Positions 9,131 through 22,010 of a DNA stretch of 64,000 nt are shown here, piece after piece. The stretch covers positions 593,084 to 657,083 of the forward strand of contig VXAU01002350.1 in the NCBI GenBank assembly GCA_013399695.1, read 5' to 3'. The translations under genes were made by a program, and so were the position numbers. The DNA is from Formicarius rufipectus (lineage: Eukaryota; Chordata; Aves; Passeriformes; Formicariidae). Each line of letters begins with the position of its first letter. Positions within the stretch are counted from its first letter, which is position 1. The notes below the pieces were generated by a model. That model saw nothing but the letters and a program-made list of their open reading frames with translations. It was not told the origin of the DNA and did no database searches.

Positions 9131-12100
9131 GGGCAGGGAGATTAAGGAAATGTGAGATCAGCAATGCCATTCTCTAAACGATGGGGTCTGCTCTTCAGAC
9201 AGGCAGAGGAATGAGTAGTATGTACCAGTAGGTTTGAGAAAGCTGGTCGTCCTGATGTGAGCTTTGAAAACAAGGGGGTCTCTGTCCTATAAAGAAGACA
9301 TATTAATTTCTGACTGATTTACTCATGAGATAGCTTCAGGAGAAGCCTCTCTGCTGAGGTCCCAGTTAGTTCTTCTGAATAGAACAGACTATTTAATTTT
9401 ATTCATGGCTTAAACCTTTCCAAGGAATACATGTAGGCATTACTAAGCAGACTCCTTTTGTTGTCATTGATAACACACTCCCTGTCTATGGGCTATTATA
9501 CATGTTTGGACACACAAAAATATTTACTCATATTTGTTCACATGGAAGTAAAAGAGAGAGAGGAACTAAATTTCCTATGCATGAAAAGACAGAGGATAAG
9601 AGAATAAATAGCCAGAAGGTCCTGATAGTTACCACAGTCAAAATTCATGTATGTATGGAAAAGTATGCTTTCCAGGTTGTGCTTATACATCACATTGTAC
9701 AGTTTCATCTTCTCTAAATTATTAGTATTCTAGTTAATAATAGTTTAAATTTCCAGGGTTTTTTAAAGTGTATGGTATAGCAAAAGCAGTAAAACTCTAC
9801 TGCAATAGACTCTCTGATGCTGTCTGCTGAGAGTTTGAAGCAATAACTGAGTAATGAACTACCCCATTCATCCCAATTTGCAGTAAATCACATTTCCAGT
9901 AGTGGCAATTCCAGTGTTAATGTTGTTCACACTTTTATATCTATTGTTAGAAGGGGAGGGACAAACATGAACAGTTTGCAGTTTTAGTGCCTAAGCAGGG
10001 ACATCTTGGGTGATACCAGTTTTAACCCCCTCAAGAGAAAGGTACACCCCAGGGCCCCGTGCAGTCCAGCACAATCGTGAACATATTTGATGAGAGACAG
10101 AAATGTCACCTGAAACAAACAAACAAAAACCTGGAGAAATATTAATTTGATTTCACAATAAGTTTGACCAAATCACCACACACCCAATATCCTCCATGCA
10201 GATATTTCCATTGTGGCATATGTAGGGCACAAAAGGAGTCTATAATGAGCAGGAAGGAGAGCAGACAGTGGAAGTCATCTGAAGCTATAATGAAGGGGAG
10301 CAGCATGGAAATGTGGCATGGGAAGGAACCAGTGGGAGCACCCAGGGCTTAGAAAGAAGAGACACTGCTTAGTATTGGCAATTTACTTCAGGCAGCATTA
10401 AGGAAGAAAAATTCATTCCAGTAGTTAGATATGGCACTAAGTGGTATCACCTTTCTATAAGTTAGCAATGTTTTTTGGCACGTGATATGAAGATGTCTGC
10501 CATCAGTTGTATCTTGGGTTATTAACACACACATCATCATCTCCAAAAAGGGAAGCCTTGCTCAGAGAAATTCAGAGCAGAAACAGACTCTATTTTTACT
10601 TGCATTTCATTACAGCAATTCTCATAGGTAGAACTTCTTTTATCCAAATCCAGGATCTTCAAAAACCATTGTTACTGAAATAAAACATGGGAGACACTAT
10701 GTAACTAAAGCTAACACACTATTCTATTTGTGGACAGAGGAAAAAATCTTTAGAAGACTAATACTCTCTGGTTGTTGTGTGTGTATTTTGATGTCTTCAT
10801 CTTGAAAGAAAACATAATCTGTGACGAAATTCCTGATCGAATGTTCTACTGATAAGTATCACATCACCTTGAAGGAGTCAGAAAAGTATTAACAGACAAA
10901 CTAGTGGTAGTGGATTTTGACAGCCCCATGACTTAGCCACTATCATTGCCATTTCAAGAAAATGGAAACTGATGAAGACAGAGTAGGTATCTTCTATATC
11001 TTGCTGAGGGTCAAAGAGACAGTCCCCATCCAACCAACAGTCATGTTTAGCTGATCTGACTATTTTAATCTGTCTCTTTGTAATTTTCTCTTTTTATGAA
11101 TTGGGCTAGCACAGATTTTTTTCAGAAAATCTCAGTGATTGTTGTTTAACCACTTACTCAGGGATTCATAATCTAAACACTAACTGCTTAGCTTTTGAAA
11201 GTAGATTAATTAAATGGTGGTGACTTCGTTCAAGCAAAATATATGTGATTTTCATTACTTTGCTAGCATTGGGAAGTGTGCTTACACATCTGATTTCACA
11301 TTCCACTCCTCAAATATCTGATTCCATATTCCTGTTCTTCTTTGTAGCTTGAGTTGAAGAACATGTATTTATACAGCTGTCTCCTGAGAACGCAGTGGGG
11401 TTGGAGGGAAATACCAAACCAATCAGGTGGACCCAGCTTCTCTTGAGCATATAAAGGTTGCTCTCTATGATGAAAAGGGTTGCAGTGAGATGGCTGCAGT
11501 TAGACTTTCAGAAGGTGCAACCCAGCAAAAACACAGAAACCAATGTTTGGCTCCAAAGGAGCTGTTAAATTTGGCAGAGAAAAAGGTTCCTCAGTTCAGA
11601 CTTGGGTTGGCAGCAATTTAGGATGGCTAAATTAAGTCCTCTTCTGATGTTTATTGTCTGACTGAGCTTGAAGGAGTTCAATGTCACTGGCTTGTACTTT
11701 CGAGCAAGAATTTTAGAAGAGGCTAAGCAAGTTGTTGTTTCCTCTGAAAAGTGTTTGTACATATGCAGGCACTGGGGCCTCAAGAACAGGCCTTGGGGAT
11801 GGACAAGCAAAAGTCCAATTTGCACTGTTAAAGTGTGGCCTCTGCCTATGTGAGTGATCTCACAAAGGAGAATGGTTGGTGCTCCCAGCTCTACACTGCT
11901 CTTCCACATGCATTCAGAGAGGAGGCAGCAGTAGGGGAGACATTCTTATCTATCTCCTCTCTCCTAGAAAGTTACTTCTGTCCCACGCCGTCTTCTCTAA
12001 ATTGTGCTTAAGTCTTGTCATGTGACTTCATCTTGTTATGGTCCCATTCTTTGTTCAGTTTACCACAACAAAAGTCTGCTTCATACATTTCAACCTTTTT

Positions 12101-14984
12101 TACCTATAGTGCAAGGGTCACTGCTCTTCCTGCAGACTTTAGGATAAGCACATACCACGCTCTTAACTTGCATGAGTTTGTTGTTACATTGCGTTTGGCT
12201 CTGTCAGCTCAAGATTTACTGTGTGGCAGTGAATGGTGGTGTTTCTGAAAGACTTGCCCTTTATTAATCACTCTAAGAGTTAAGGAAGCTTGGACCTGTG
12301 ATTGATCTCATTGACATCAGGGCCAAACATGCACTGACTTAAGCACCTTTCAAATAAACCAGCAACAAATAATTAAACCAGCATCCTCAAGTGTAGGATA
12401 ATTGAATTGACAGCAAAACTGTAATCCTTGTCAAGTTCCAACACATCATAGGAATTTAACAAAGAATTTATTACCCAATAAGTTCTTACGTTCATCATAA
12501 AAATATACTTCTCTGTCCAAAATTTTATGAATTTTGGCATGGGAATAAAAACAGCTGCTTTTTTTTTTGCTTTTTTTTTTTTACTTTTTTTTTGTTTTTC
12601 TTTTCCAAACTGTCTTTGCCATTTTGTGTAAAAACCAAACAACTTCTTCTTGGGAGAGCTCACTCAAAGAAACCTGGGAACTCATGTAGCCAGACTCTCA
12701 TCTCCTCAGCATAATCCTCTTTCCAAGTGAACCTCACTGTAATGGCACTGCAGCCAATTTGTGAACACCAAGGCTGTCCTAGTGTAGTCTACAAAATTCC
12801 ACAAATCCCTCTGGAGTGCTCTTGGAGCATAGAGATGGTCTATATACATGAAGCCAGACAAATTTCTACCTTACCTCTCTGTCCCTTTGCCATAATAATT
12901 CCTTCTGTGCATGAGACTTGCAGTTCCCATTACCTTTGGATGAAAGTCTAAATTGTGGTATTATTCCTATTTTCAATTCTTTCTGGGTCAAAAAATGTGC
13001 AGGTTGTCTCCAGGGGTGTCAGACAGCAAATGTTATAACCAGTTTACCTTAAATGCATGAGAATTTATTTCCTAGTAGAATGACAGAGAAAGTAGAAAGT
13101 TAAGCAGACTTCAAGCAGAACTATGAGCTGGATCCAAATTGTGTATAACTGAAAACAAAAAAATGCCCTAAATTTTGAAGCATTTTCAGTCAGATTTTAA
13201 TAAGTCTTGATAATATTCTTTTATATTGTTCTGTCTTTCTATCACTGCATATTGCCTAAATATTATCCCAATCCACTAGCACATCATTTAGATGATAAGA
13301 AGTTATGTTCTTTCATGTTTCAACAGAACTGGGAAAACACAATATACCTTTACATACATGAACATTCTTTCATAGCCAAAATTATGTCAACTGAACATAA
13401 ATTTCAATTCTTAAAACCAGAACTTTTTGTAACTATCGACATGATGATATTTAGTTCTCTTGGAATTTATCTCTAAATACTGCAGCAAACACAATTTATT
13501 TTAGTCATGAAATACCCTTTGAAAGAGATCATGTCCTTGCTGACACCAGTAACAAAATATCTGTTGATTTCAATGGGGTCAGGATTTGACAATTTTAAAG
13601 ACCGGGCTTCCCCACCTCTCTGCCCGCCTTTGCCCGACAGACCTGGCTTCCTGCTACCTATCCTCAGCCCAGTCAAGCTCCAGCTGTGTGGACCCAAGGA
13701 TGGGTTAGGTTTTCCTTCATCCAAACAACAAAGGATGAGAGATCCTGACAGGGCAGGAAAGAAATATGAATATATGTCTGCTTGTTTACACAGAAGAGAA
13801 AATTCTATGGCGTACATTCTAATTTCTGTGCCATCTGAAACAAATAAACAAACAAACAAGCAAAACAAAACCAAACAAATGAACAAACAAACAAAAACAC
13901 ACCAAAAAAATATTTCACACTGTTGATGACCTTGAGGTTTCTGTAGCAGGATTTTTTTTTTCTAAAATGGCAATCTCCAAAGTCTTCATCTTTCTTCAAT
14001 GTAATTTCAGGGTTTTTGCAGACTCAGGGAGGGCATCACTATATATTTTTATTCAAGGACTGCCTGAACATCTCTGGGATGAGGAGAGTAAGGAGGTCTG
14101 TCCATTTTATAATGAAAGATTTGCTTCAACAAGGTATGCTGTTAGAACAAACATCAGAACCACAGAAAGCTGGCACACACAAGGCTCTATATAGAATTGA
14201 TGACATTTCTGCAAGATATGTTCTGTATCAAAAGAACTGTTCCAAACTTTAAAACTTGCTCTTTTCTTTCTTATCAGAAATATAAGGGACATAAGTATAG
14301 AAGAATAATGCAATAGTTAAATACTGTGAAGTATAAATCTAGAAGTTTGTATTTAAATCTTTATAAGGCTGCATTTTCATTGCACTGATTTTGCACTTCC
14401 ACTTACACCTGTTTATTGACCTCAGCACACCTACTGGGTTGCAAAAAATGTTCTGGCCAGGAATTCATTGAGACAAAACTAAGAAGCACAAGAATTTGTT
14501 AACATTATTCCTTCTGTTTTCTGTCAGTGAACCCATCGTTATGCCACAACTGGCAGCTTCTGAGCAGTGTGCTGGCAAACTGACAACCATGGAGTAGAAA
14601 ACAAAGCACAAATTTCATCATAATTTTCAAAGTAGAAGGCAACTTATTAGAGAGGTCCTACAGAGACTTGTACAAAAGCCTGTGCTATTCAAAATATCCT
14701 TACTTGTGATCTGGAAGGAGGCTGTACACTGGGGAGGTAATATCTGCAGATACAAGGAAGTTATCTGAACAATAAAGCTGAAAATTTGAACATTTACTGA
14801 GCAATAAATGAGCTGGCAGTGTGGCCTTGTGGCCAGGAGGAAAAATCCACCAGAGATCACCTCCAGTTCAAAAAGTCCCCAGGCCACAATTCCCTGCGGA
14901 CTGGAAAAGTACAGAGGAGAAGTGTTCCTACATACTTGTTCTACACCTACATGCTTCTTTAGGCATCCACTATTAATACCTTGA
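9131..14984. other. Upstream flank, no gene seen
   Basis: This is AT-rich intergenic sequence to the right of COL9A1. It holds short AAAC runs (10108-10130), a T-rich tract (12561-12600) and the AAAC repeat at 13838. Open frames here are short, overlap on several strands and show no recognisable protein family. Confidence 0.7.
13838..13910 (+). repeat. Imperfect (AAAC)n simple repeat
   Basis: AAAC units are interrupted by AAAT and AAAAC variants. The tract gives artificial Lys/Asn/Thr/Gln-rich open frames on the plus strand and Phe/Val/Cys/Leu-rich ones on the minus strand. Confidence 0.9.
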
Positions 14985-15055
14985 CCAGAGAAAGTATGCT
15001 GTACCAGATGGACCTTTGATCTGACCTGATACAGCTGTTCTTATGTCTTAATATT
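14985..15055 (+). mobile_element. Old CR1-type LINE 3' end
   Basis: The string around 15003-15050 (CCAGATGGACCTTTGATCTG, then GTTCTTATGTCTTA) matches the 3' terminus of older sauropsid CR1-group LINEs, whose tail repeats TTCTTATG. It is a short, diverged fragment in plus orientation, of a different family from the ATTCTATGA-tailed copies elsewhere in this window. Confidence 0.65.
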
Positions 15056-15330
15056 TGAAAGATTTGAATTATTAAAACTTTGAAGGGAAAGACTGCCCCT
15101 GTAATGCCAGACTACATTTCAGAGGACTTAGACCTAGCAGTACTTTTAAAAACAAAGCCAGGTATTCTCTAAGAAGGAAGGGATTTTTTTTATTTATTAT
15201 TTTTGTTTATTTTGGTGTTTCCTAATACTTACAGAGTTCAAGATAAAGGGATGGAAGTTTTGTTCCTGTATATGGAGTGAAGTTTCAAAGATCACCTCAC
15301 AGACTGGATGTTAGAAAAGAATCCAAAAAG

Positions 15331-15556
15331 CATAGAAAAATTTAGTCTTGGAAGGACCCAGGGAGATCACCTAATCAAGCTTCTTCTGAAGACAGACTCT
15401 TATTTCAGAGTCAGAGCAGGTCGCTTAGGGCCTTACCAGGCTGGGACCAGAGTATCTCCAAGGACAGAGACTTCAGAACTGCTCAAGGTGGATGCACCAT
15501 GGCATAGCCACTGCCACAGTGGCAACTTTTTGTGTTTGTTCAAGCAGAACTTCCAC
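15331..15556 (-). mobile_element. CR1 LINE 3' fragment, minus strand
   Basis: Read on the plus strand, this follows the antisense of the avian CR1 3' untranslated region: CTTGGAAGGACCCAGGGAGATCACCTAATC, broken as CTTGGAAGGACCC and GGAGATCACCTAATC, then TATCTCCAAGGACAGAGAC and finally AGCAGAACTTCC. It is clearly diverged, with small indels. Orientation and family were judged from remembered CR1 consensus; the exact subfamily is not determined. Confidence 0.75.
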
Positions 15557-17489
15557 TTCCACAGCCTAAGAACACATTAATATCTGTGTTTGTTAGCACT
15601 CAGAGTTCCTGGGATGCATTCCTCCCTCTCTTGCCCTTGAGAATGAATGTGAGGACTTTCTCTACCAAGAACAAGTGATTTGATAGTTACTTTCCATCCA
15701 GTTTGTGTAGCTGTAAGTAGCTATTTGTACCACAAGAATGTGAGGAATCAAGTGCTCAGGCAATTTAAGAACAATGTAGGGAAAGACTACATGAATTCAG
15801 AAAAAAAATTTTACACTGATATCTGGAGGAAATTTCTTCTGGAAATGAAAGAACTTTTCCTAAGAAACAAAATGAAACAAAACTGAAAAGAAAAAAAAAA
15901 AAAGAGGCTGAGCTGGAAAGTGTTGTCATCCTTTCCTCTTGATTTATGTTTTAGTGGTTGGCTTTACAAAAGATTAGCAAATCTTTTACTGCACTCACTC
16001 AAGAAGGAATGTAGCACACTTATAAATAATTCCATGCTGATTATGTAGTAATATAAACTCCTCTGTCTCCCATGCTACTGATGCAATGCTCTGAAGTGTA
16101 TCTCATCAGAAATGATTAGATATTTCCTGTTGTCATGTGTAAATTAGTCATTCACTCCTGAAAATGTCACGGAACTCATTTTGCTCCTTTCTCATTTCTG
16201 TTTTTATGTCCTATGGTTGGATTGTCCAAGACAACTGTTGTTGCTACTCTTTTTTGAATCTTAGTTTTATACCACCATTTGACTTCACGTACAACAAACA
16301 TGGTAAGTCTTATTATCCAAAGATGCTATACTTTCTGGATCTCTTTATGTTAAATTTTTGCATGTAGGTTTGAAGAAGGTGTTTTTAACAATAAAACTTC
16401 TTGCAATATACCTCAAGATTTCTCACCTTTGCTTACAATTGAGATGGTACTTCTGTTCTTATGTGTCCCTAAAACTATCATTAAAAAAAAATCTGGAAAG
16501 GTATTAGGAAGGTGAATATGAAAATTTAGCTGATATTGTCACTGACAAATCAAGGCATGAGTGCATCCCCATGAAAATCAAGTAGGAATATCCCTTGTGC
16601 ACAGGATTTTCATCTCCATCCACGGAAACTATGCATATAAAAAAAAAAATGGGGAAAAAAATAACCTAACTACAATGTTCTGGAATGTCAAAGACATTTC
16701 TTCCCAAAACCTGATCTTGTCTGGGTTGTGTGGATTCTGTTGCATGCTGCAGCCACTCTGGAAAGCAGTCAGTTGCTGCAAAGATTTACAGCATACTTGA
16801 AATAGTTGAAAGGGAAATACCCGTGTTCCAGTGGGAGGCAGCAGTACAGAGGATTAGCCGTGGGAGAGGACTTCTGCCTCTTCTATGTCAGCATTCAGCT
16901 TTACACAGGGTCGAACAAAAGTTGTTACTCTCTTATGTCTGCTAGTCTATGTGAAATGAGTTACTGATCACAGGCCAAGCCCTGGCAGAAAAAAGTCACC
17001 CACAAAATCATCCTCCCTTGTAAGAAAAAAACCTTGGAAGAAAACCAAGAACTTATTGGGCATGGAAAATGAAATACCTTGGGTCCTCTAACCAAGGTCT
17101 TTCCAGGCTAAGGATGGAAACTGATGATGGCAAAGGGTGAGTAAGCAGCTGCTTGCCTGGTACAAGCTATTCTGAGGGTAACTATATGAATTTACACGAA
17201 TACTAAACCCCTGTCTCTCAAGCCCTTGTAAATCTGTCTGAAAAACACAGGTACATACGAGCAGCACTCTGTTTGGTACTGTATTCAGTATCGGAGGCAG
17301 ATAGCTATGTTGAAATCATTAAGACTATTTAAATTTGTTTTAGAATTTGAAGGATTATTTTAAGTCTGAGTCCTCTTGAGCTGAATCTTTAGAAAAATAA
17401 CATACTGGACTGAAGAGCACAAACATCCTTCTTGTGTTGGGGCGTAGTGAGTTTAACATGTATACATGTATACTAGTTCAGCTTCATAG
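15557..17489. other. Intergenic, nothing recognised
   Basis: Apart from A-runs (15889-15903, 16637-16647) no repeat, exon or RNA gene was recognised here. Confidence 0.6.
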
Positions 17490-17660
17490 GGGTTTCTGGA
17501 GGTCCTTCAGTCCAACCCCCTGCCCACATCAGGACTAACCTCAGGTGCTGAAGACCTGTCAAGTTTTGATCACCTGCAAGGACGGACAGTTTGTTCCACC
17601 ATTCGATTACTATTCACATGGATACTTTGTAAGCATGCTCGCAGCATTCAAGCTGAACTA
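17490..17660 (-). mobile_element. CR1 LINE 3' fragment, minus strand
   Basis: GTCCTTCAGTCCAACCCCCT is the antisense of the CR1 3' end. It is followed by CAAGTTTTGATCACCTGCAAGGACGG (here split as CAAGTTTTGATCACC and TGCAAGGACGG) and by CAAGCTGAAC near 17650. The copy is diverged and its terminal tail is eroded. Confidence 0.7.
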
Positions 17661-20600
17661 TTTAGCAGTCTTGGAGCACAGAAGTGTCAGCAAAACTTCT
17701 TGACACGATCAGCATATAAATATGAGAAGCAACCTTTTCTACACTCGCTGTCAGTCAGGCTGTCTCCTGTACCTCTGGGACATACTGGAGATGCTTTGAT
17801 GTAATTGAGAATAATACTCCAGGGCACTGAACAGAATTTTCAAGGTAATACAGCTCAAATGTGACACACTCTTTTTTCTCTGGTTCTGTGAAATTTCAAT
17901 TGGGGTTTTTTTTCAGGAAATTTCCTATTTTCAAACTCTCTGTGTCTTTAAGCCTCCTCTGTAATCCCATTTAATGCCGCCTGTGGAAAACTTTTTTTTA
18001 GTATGGGTTCAGGTCTGTATTGTAGAAGCTTTTCCTGGCATGATAATGACAGAGTGTGGAATTTCTTGTGACATTTTTATACTGGAAAAGTTGTAGCGTA
18101 TAGATATAGATACATATATAGATATATAGATATATATGCACGATTGCACCAGATAAATAAGCTTTTATCAGAATACTGCATTTCACTTGCTGAACTGGCT
18201 TAAGTGAGTCCAGGAGAAGTAGACCTTCATTGCAAGGAAATTATCTAAATTGACAAATCTTTTTTGAGTGGTAAAGGGCACCAATAACCTGCCTGTGGTA
18301 ATCTGATTAGTGAACTGACTTTTCTGTCCGATAGATGGGGTTTTGCAATCACCAGTGCTCAGAGTCTCACACTATGCTGTTCATTCATTATAAATTAAAT
18401 TAGTCCTAACCATGTATTTGTGCTGCTTAATATTGATAATTCCAGATGAATGTGTGCCTAGATCAATTAATTATTGCACTTCTCCATCTCAACTCAGTAT
18501 TCAGGTTGTTAAGATACACAAAGACAGCAGTACTGTTTCTATCTTTAGTTATCTTGCTGGGATATTCAAGAAATGCAATTTTTTTTTTAAATTTTTGCTT
18601 TCAAGTACTCTAATATTACCTACAAGACACACATTTCTTTAAGAACAATTTTGCTGCAAAAATATCAGAACACTTTGTTCTATCAAATACTAATGAGCTT
18701 TATATACTTGTGTTATGTTGCCTATTATTCATCTGACCTAATTGATCTTCCAGTCTTTTCTCCACTCTGCATCTTTGGAAGAAATAGCAAAACACGGATT
18801 GATGATTGTCCTTTAAATTACATAAAGACATTTTGTTAACTTCTCCATTGTGATCCCATATTTTCTCTAAGCTGACATTTAATTTGTGTATTGGTTTAAC
18901 ACTGCAGATTTTGCAGTTTTTTCATTTGTTTTGCAACACAATAATCCTCTTATTGAAACTGAAAAAATCTGATAACCAAATGCAACTGCAATAGCCAAGA
19001 GAGTGACCATGGACCAAGCTGGCATGGCTGGATGTAGACCTGTGGACTGATGGCAGTTTCTAGCCTTACCAGAAACAAAACCCATTCCTTTGGGTTTTAG
19101 CTCAAAATAATCTTGTTTAAGTCACGTTCTTTTATTGTATGCATGCCTTCTGCCCTGGTGACTCTTGCATCATTCTCTGCCCACGATGTAGCCAGGAGCA
19201 CACCTGGAACAGGTCGGTCCCAACAGATGGAAGAAGAAACTGTAGCTTGACCTCACATATGCTGCAGGTCTGTGCAAGCTGGTGTGCTTTTACATACAAA
19301 AGAGGTGTGCTAGTACCATCACCCTGATGATGATTTGAAAAGACTGGACCCTGATTTTTGTTCCCAAGATGAGGTGTGAAGAGCTGATCACCAGAGTGGA
19401 CTTCATGTTCTGAATCCCAGAGGCAGGGATCAAACTTCCTGAAGTCTTCAGTTAGATATTTGGCCACTAAGTAAGGATTTTAAGCATATTCTCGTACCTA
19501 CCATTTCCTGTTGGTGCCCCAGCAGGCCTGATGGTGTGTTTCTCATTGTCTACTTGCTAGAAGATGTGAATAATTCTGCAACATGCATTCTTTTTGAGGA
19601 GTAGAGCCCTAAAATTAATATTTTGGATATGTATGCAGTTTAATTTCTTGTTTAGTCTGGTTTTGTTTTAGATTTTTTTTTTCAGTCTTGTTGGGCATTT
19701 CAGTCATTATATAACCTTAACATTTACTGTAGGAATATCCTGGGATAGTTATCTTCTGCTACATTTTGTACAAATAGTTTAAACTGGTATGGAAAAAAAG
19801 AAACACACTGAGATGTACTTGACAGAACACATAGTCAGGTGAGAGAGACTCCAGTTTCCTGATGCTGTCTGTTGAATTAGTCCTAAAATTTTTTTGAACC
19901 AGCTATTACAAACTAGTAAAAAGGCTAAAGAAAATATTTAATTGACTGTCATCACTCATTACTGGCACTTCTTTCCCTTTTGCAACCAAGGTTGAGATAT
20001 TGCAGCTTTAGCAGGTGTTTTCTTCATGAGTGTTCTCGTAAATCAGGTGTATTGAACTGGATGGAAGCCAAAGGCTGAAACGTCTGTAAATCATCAAATG
20101 TTACAGTGAAATAATAATCTCATAGTATCTCTGACATTCAGAAAAAGAAAAATATTACTTGGAGAGAAATGTGTGTCTCATATAAAAGAGGCCAAGAAAA
20201 TACTGTAAACACTGCAGGTGTAAGAAAATGAGTAAGTACATATCATGCTGAATGCTGTGGTCTGGCATGTACTTACAAGTAGTAAGAAGGAGATAGATTT
20301 AGGCTTTCCTCACTAAATTATTACTGCATTTACTCATATTTATATAATCACTGGAGGAGGGGTGGAAATCAAGGATGCTGAATTCATCATTATTTACTCA
20401 GTGAAATAGTGTGTTGATAGCTGAGGTACATCCAACATTCTGAAATGGTGACCCACAGTATTTTTCTTACTGGGTAAATATGGGGTATTACACTGTGAAT
20501 AAATACACACTCAGGACCAGTGTGGATATGAGTTTTCTCCAGTAGCTCCTGAAAGTCACTTTTCTACCCTCGTGAAATATGGTGGAGGTCTGAACAAAGT

Positions 20601-21506
20601 GGACATGTGGCACCTGGGATTAGGCATGAGTTTGTTTCACACTGCACAGTGTAGGTGTATCATGTGAATGCCCGAAACACTGGTACACCTTCAACTTTTG
20701 CCTGTGTGACCCTACAAAAACATTGAATGGCCCTACAAATTCAATGGCCATTCCTCCTTACAACACTATCGTGTGTTTTAAAATAGATGTTCTAAAGAAC
20801 ACACACAGCATTACATGAGTCCACTGAGAATTCCATTTCTCTGGGCACACTTCTGGAAGTGAGGTGAAGCTGCTGTGCTAAATGTCAGATGATGACCTTG
20901 GGTTGCAATTCTCAGGCTGGAGTGCTGAATGCCAGATGCAGGTGGAAGGACTACAGTCTCCAGAGAGAGCAGTGCCCTTTCTTTTGGGAATTTGTCCATT
21001 TCTGTACCAGCAGAATGAGGAAAGTTGTAGCTATTCTTATTCTTTTTCACATTCCTGCTCTTTTTTCTTTTTTTTTCCTTTTGTTTTTTTTCTTTCGTTA
21101 TTCTTTTTTATTCTCAGGGCTAGAACAAATTTTACACTTATCATTAAGCTTAGTGCTTTATAGATCCACATAAAATGTGATGCCTATTCTCAAAGGCCAA
21201 GACAAAAATGGAAGAAAACATTGATGGCGATGATTGTTTAATGGGTTGCAATTCAAGACAGCTCATTTGGAGAGGATACACACTTGACATTGTTTAGGGA
21301 GCATGGCCTTTGAAAGAGTCTGTCTGTCTGATGACTCCCTGGAGGTCTCCCAGGGCATGTCTGGCACTGCTGTGGCCTAACCAAGAGCCCCAGGGGCCTG
21401 ACATGGGTTCCTGGGCCAGGGCAAGAGGCAGGGGAGGCCAGGCAGGGACAGTCTCAAAAGAGGTTTGAATATCAGAGTGAGGAAGGTGATTCTCTCTCTC
21501 TTCTTT
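17661..21506. other. Intergenic, simple repeats only
   Basis: Unique-looking sequence with the TA-rich tract at 18099, a T-run near 18581 and a T-rich stretch at 21060-21112. An open frame of 111 residues on the minus strand (19467-19132) matches no family I know. The 300 bases before 21507 are GC-richer and unidentified. Confidence 0.6.
18099..18138. repeat. TA/GATA-rich simple repeat
   Basis: This is alternating TATAGATA and ATATATAG sequence. A minus-strand Tyr/Ile-rich open frame across it is a composition artefact. Confidence 0.85.
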
Positions 21507-22010
21507 GCTCTGGTGAAACCCCACCATTTGTGGGGGTGTGGTGTTCACTTTTGTGGCCTCCAAAATAAGAAGTATGTGGACCTGTGTGAAGGATGTGAAA
21601 AGTCCAGAGCAGGACCCTGAAAAAGATCAGAGGGCTGGAGCAATCTCTTACAAAGACAGGCTGAGAGAGATGGGGTTGTTGAGCTTGAAGAAGAAAAGGG
21701 TCCAGGGAGACCCTAGAGCTGCCTTCCAGTACCTAAGGGGGCTTATAAAAATCCTTTCACATGGGCAGATAGGGATAGGACAAGAGGAAACTGTTTTAAA
21801 ATTAAACAGGGGAGAGAGTTTAATGAGGCACTGGAGCAGGTTGCCCATAGTTGTGGATGCCCCATCCCTGGAAGTGTTCGAGGCCAGGTTGGATGGGGCT
21901 TTGAGCCACCTAGTCTAGTAGAAGGTGCTCCTGCCCACAGCACAGTGTTGGAACTAGATGATCTTTCAGATCCCTTCGAACCCAAACCATTCAATTACGA
22001 TGGCAATGAA
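21507..22010 (+). mobile_element. CR1 LINE 3' end, plus strand, internally deleted
   Basis: This is a long, clear CR1 3' segment, in order: GCTCTGGTGAAACCCCACC, GATCAGAGGGCTGGAGCA, AAGACAGGCTGAGAGAGATG, GCCTTCCAGTACCTAAGG, GTTGTGGATGCCCCATCCC, TTGGATGGGGCTTTGAG and CCCAAACCATTCAATTACG. Compared with the usual CR1 order, the piece around GGAAGAAATTCTTTAC is missing, an internal deletion of roughly 50 bp. The final ATTCTATGA tail has decayed. Overlapping open frames within it are not genes. Confidence 0.9.

Noticed and set aside
8778..9170. Overlapping open frames of 81-125 residues on both strands beside COL9A1 exon 1
   Set aside because: They overlap the COL9A1 first exon and promoter, exist on both strands at once, and match no family. 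GC-richness explains the lack of stops.
11565..11909. 114-residue minus-strand frame with overlapping plus-strand frames
   Set aside because: No domain or gene context; frames on both strands point to chance.
13560..13590. TTGATTTCAATGGGGTCAGG, similar to a phrase common in reptile repeats
   Set aside because: Only about 20 bases fit and no repeat boundaries are visible, so no element was called.
13473..13926. 137- and 139-residue frames on opposite strands
   Set aside because: They are mutual antisense frames extended by the AAAC repeat at 13838; no recognisable domain.
19132..19467. 111-residue minus-strand frame
   Set aside because: No recognisable family, no splice context and no supporting repeats; treated as chance.
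21538..21918. 126-residue plus-strand frame
   Set aside because: It is the CR1 3' untranslated region read through by chance; the CR1 order of motifs accounts for the whole stretch.
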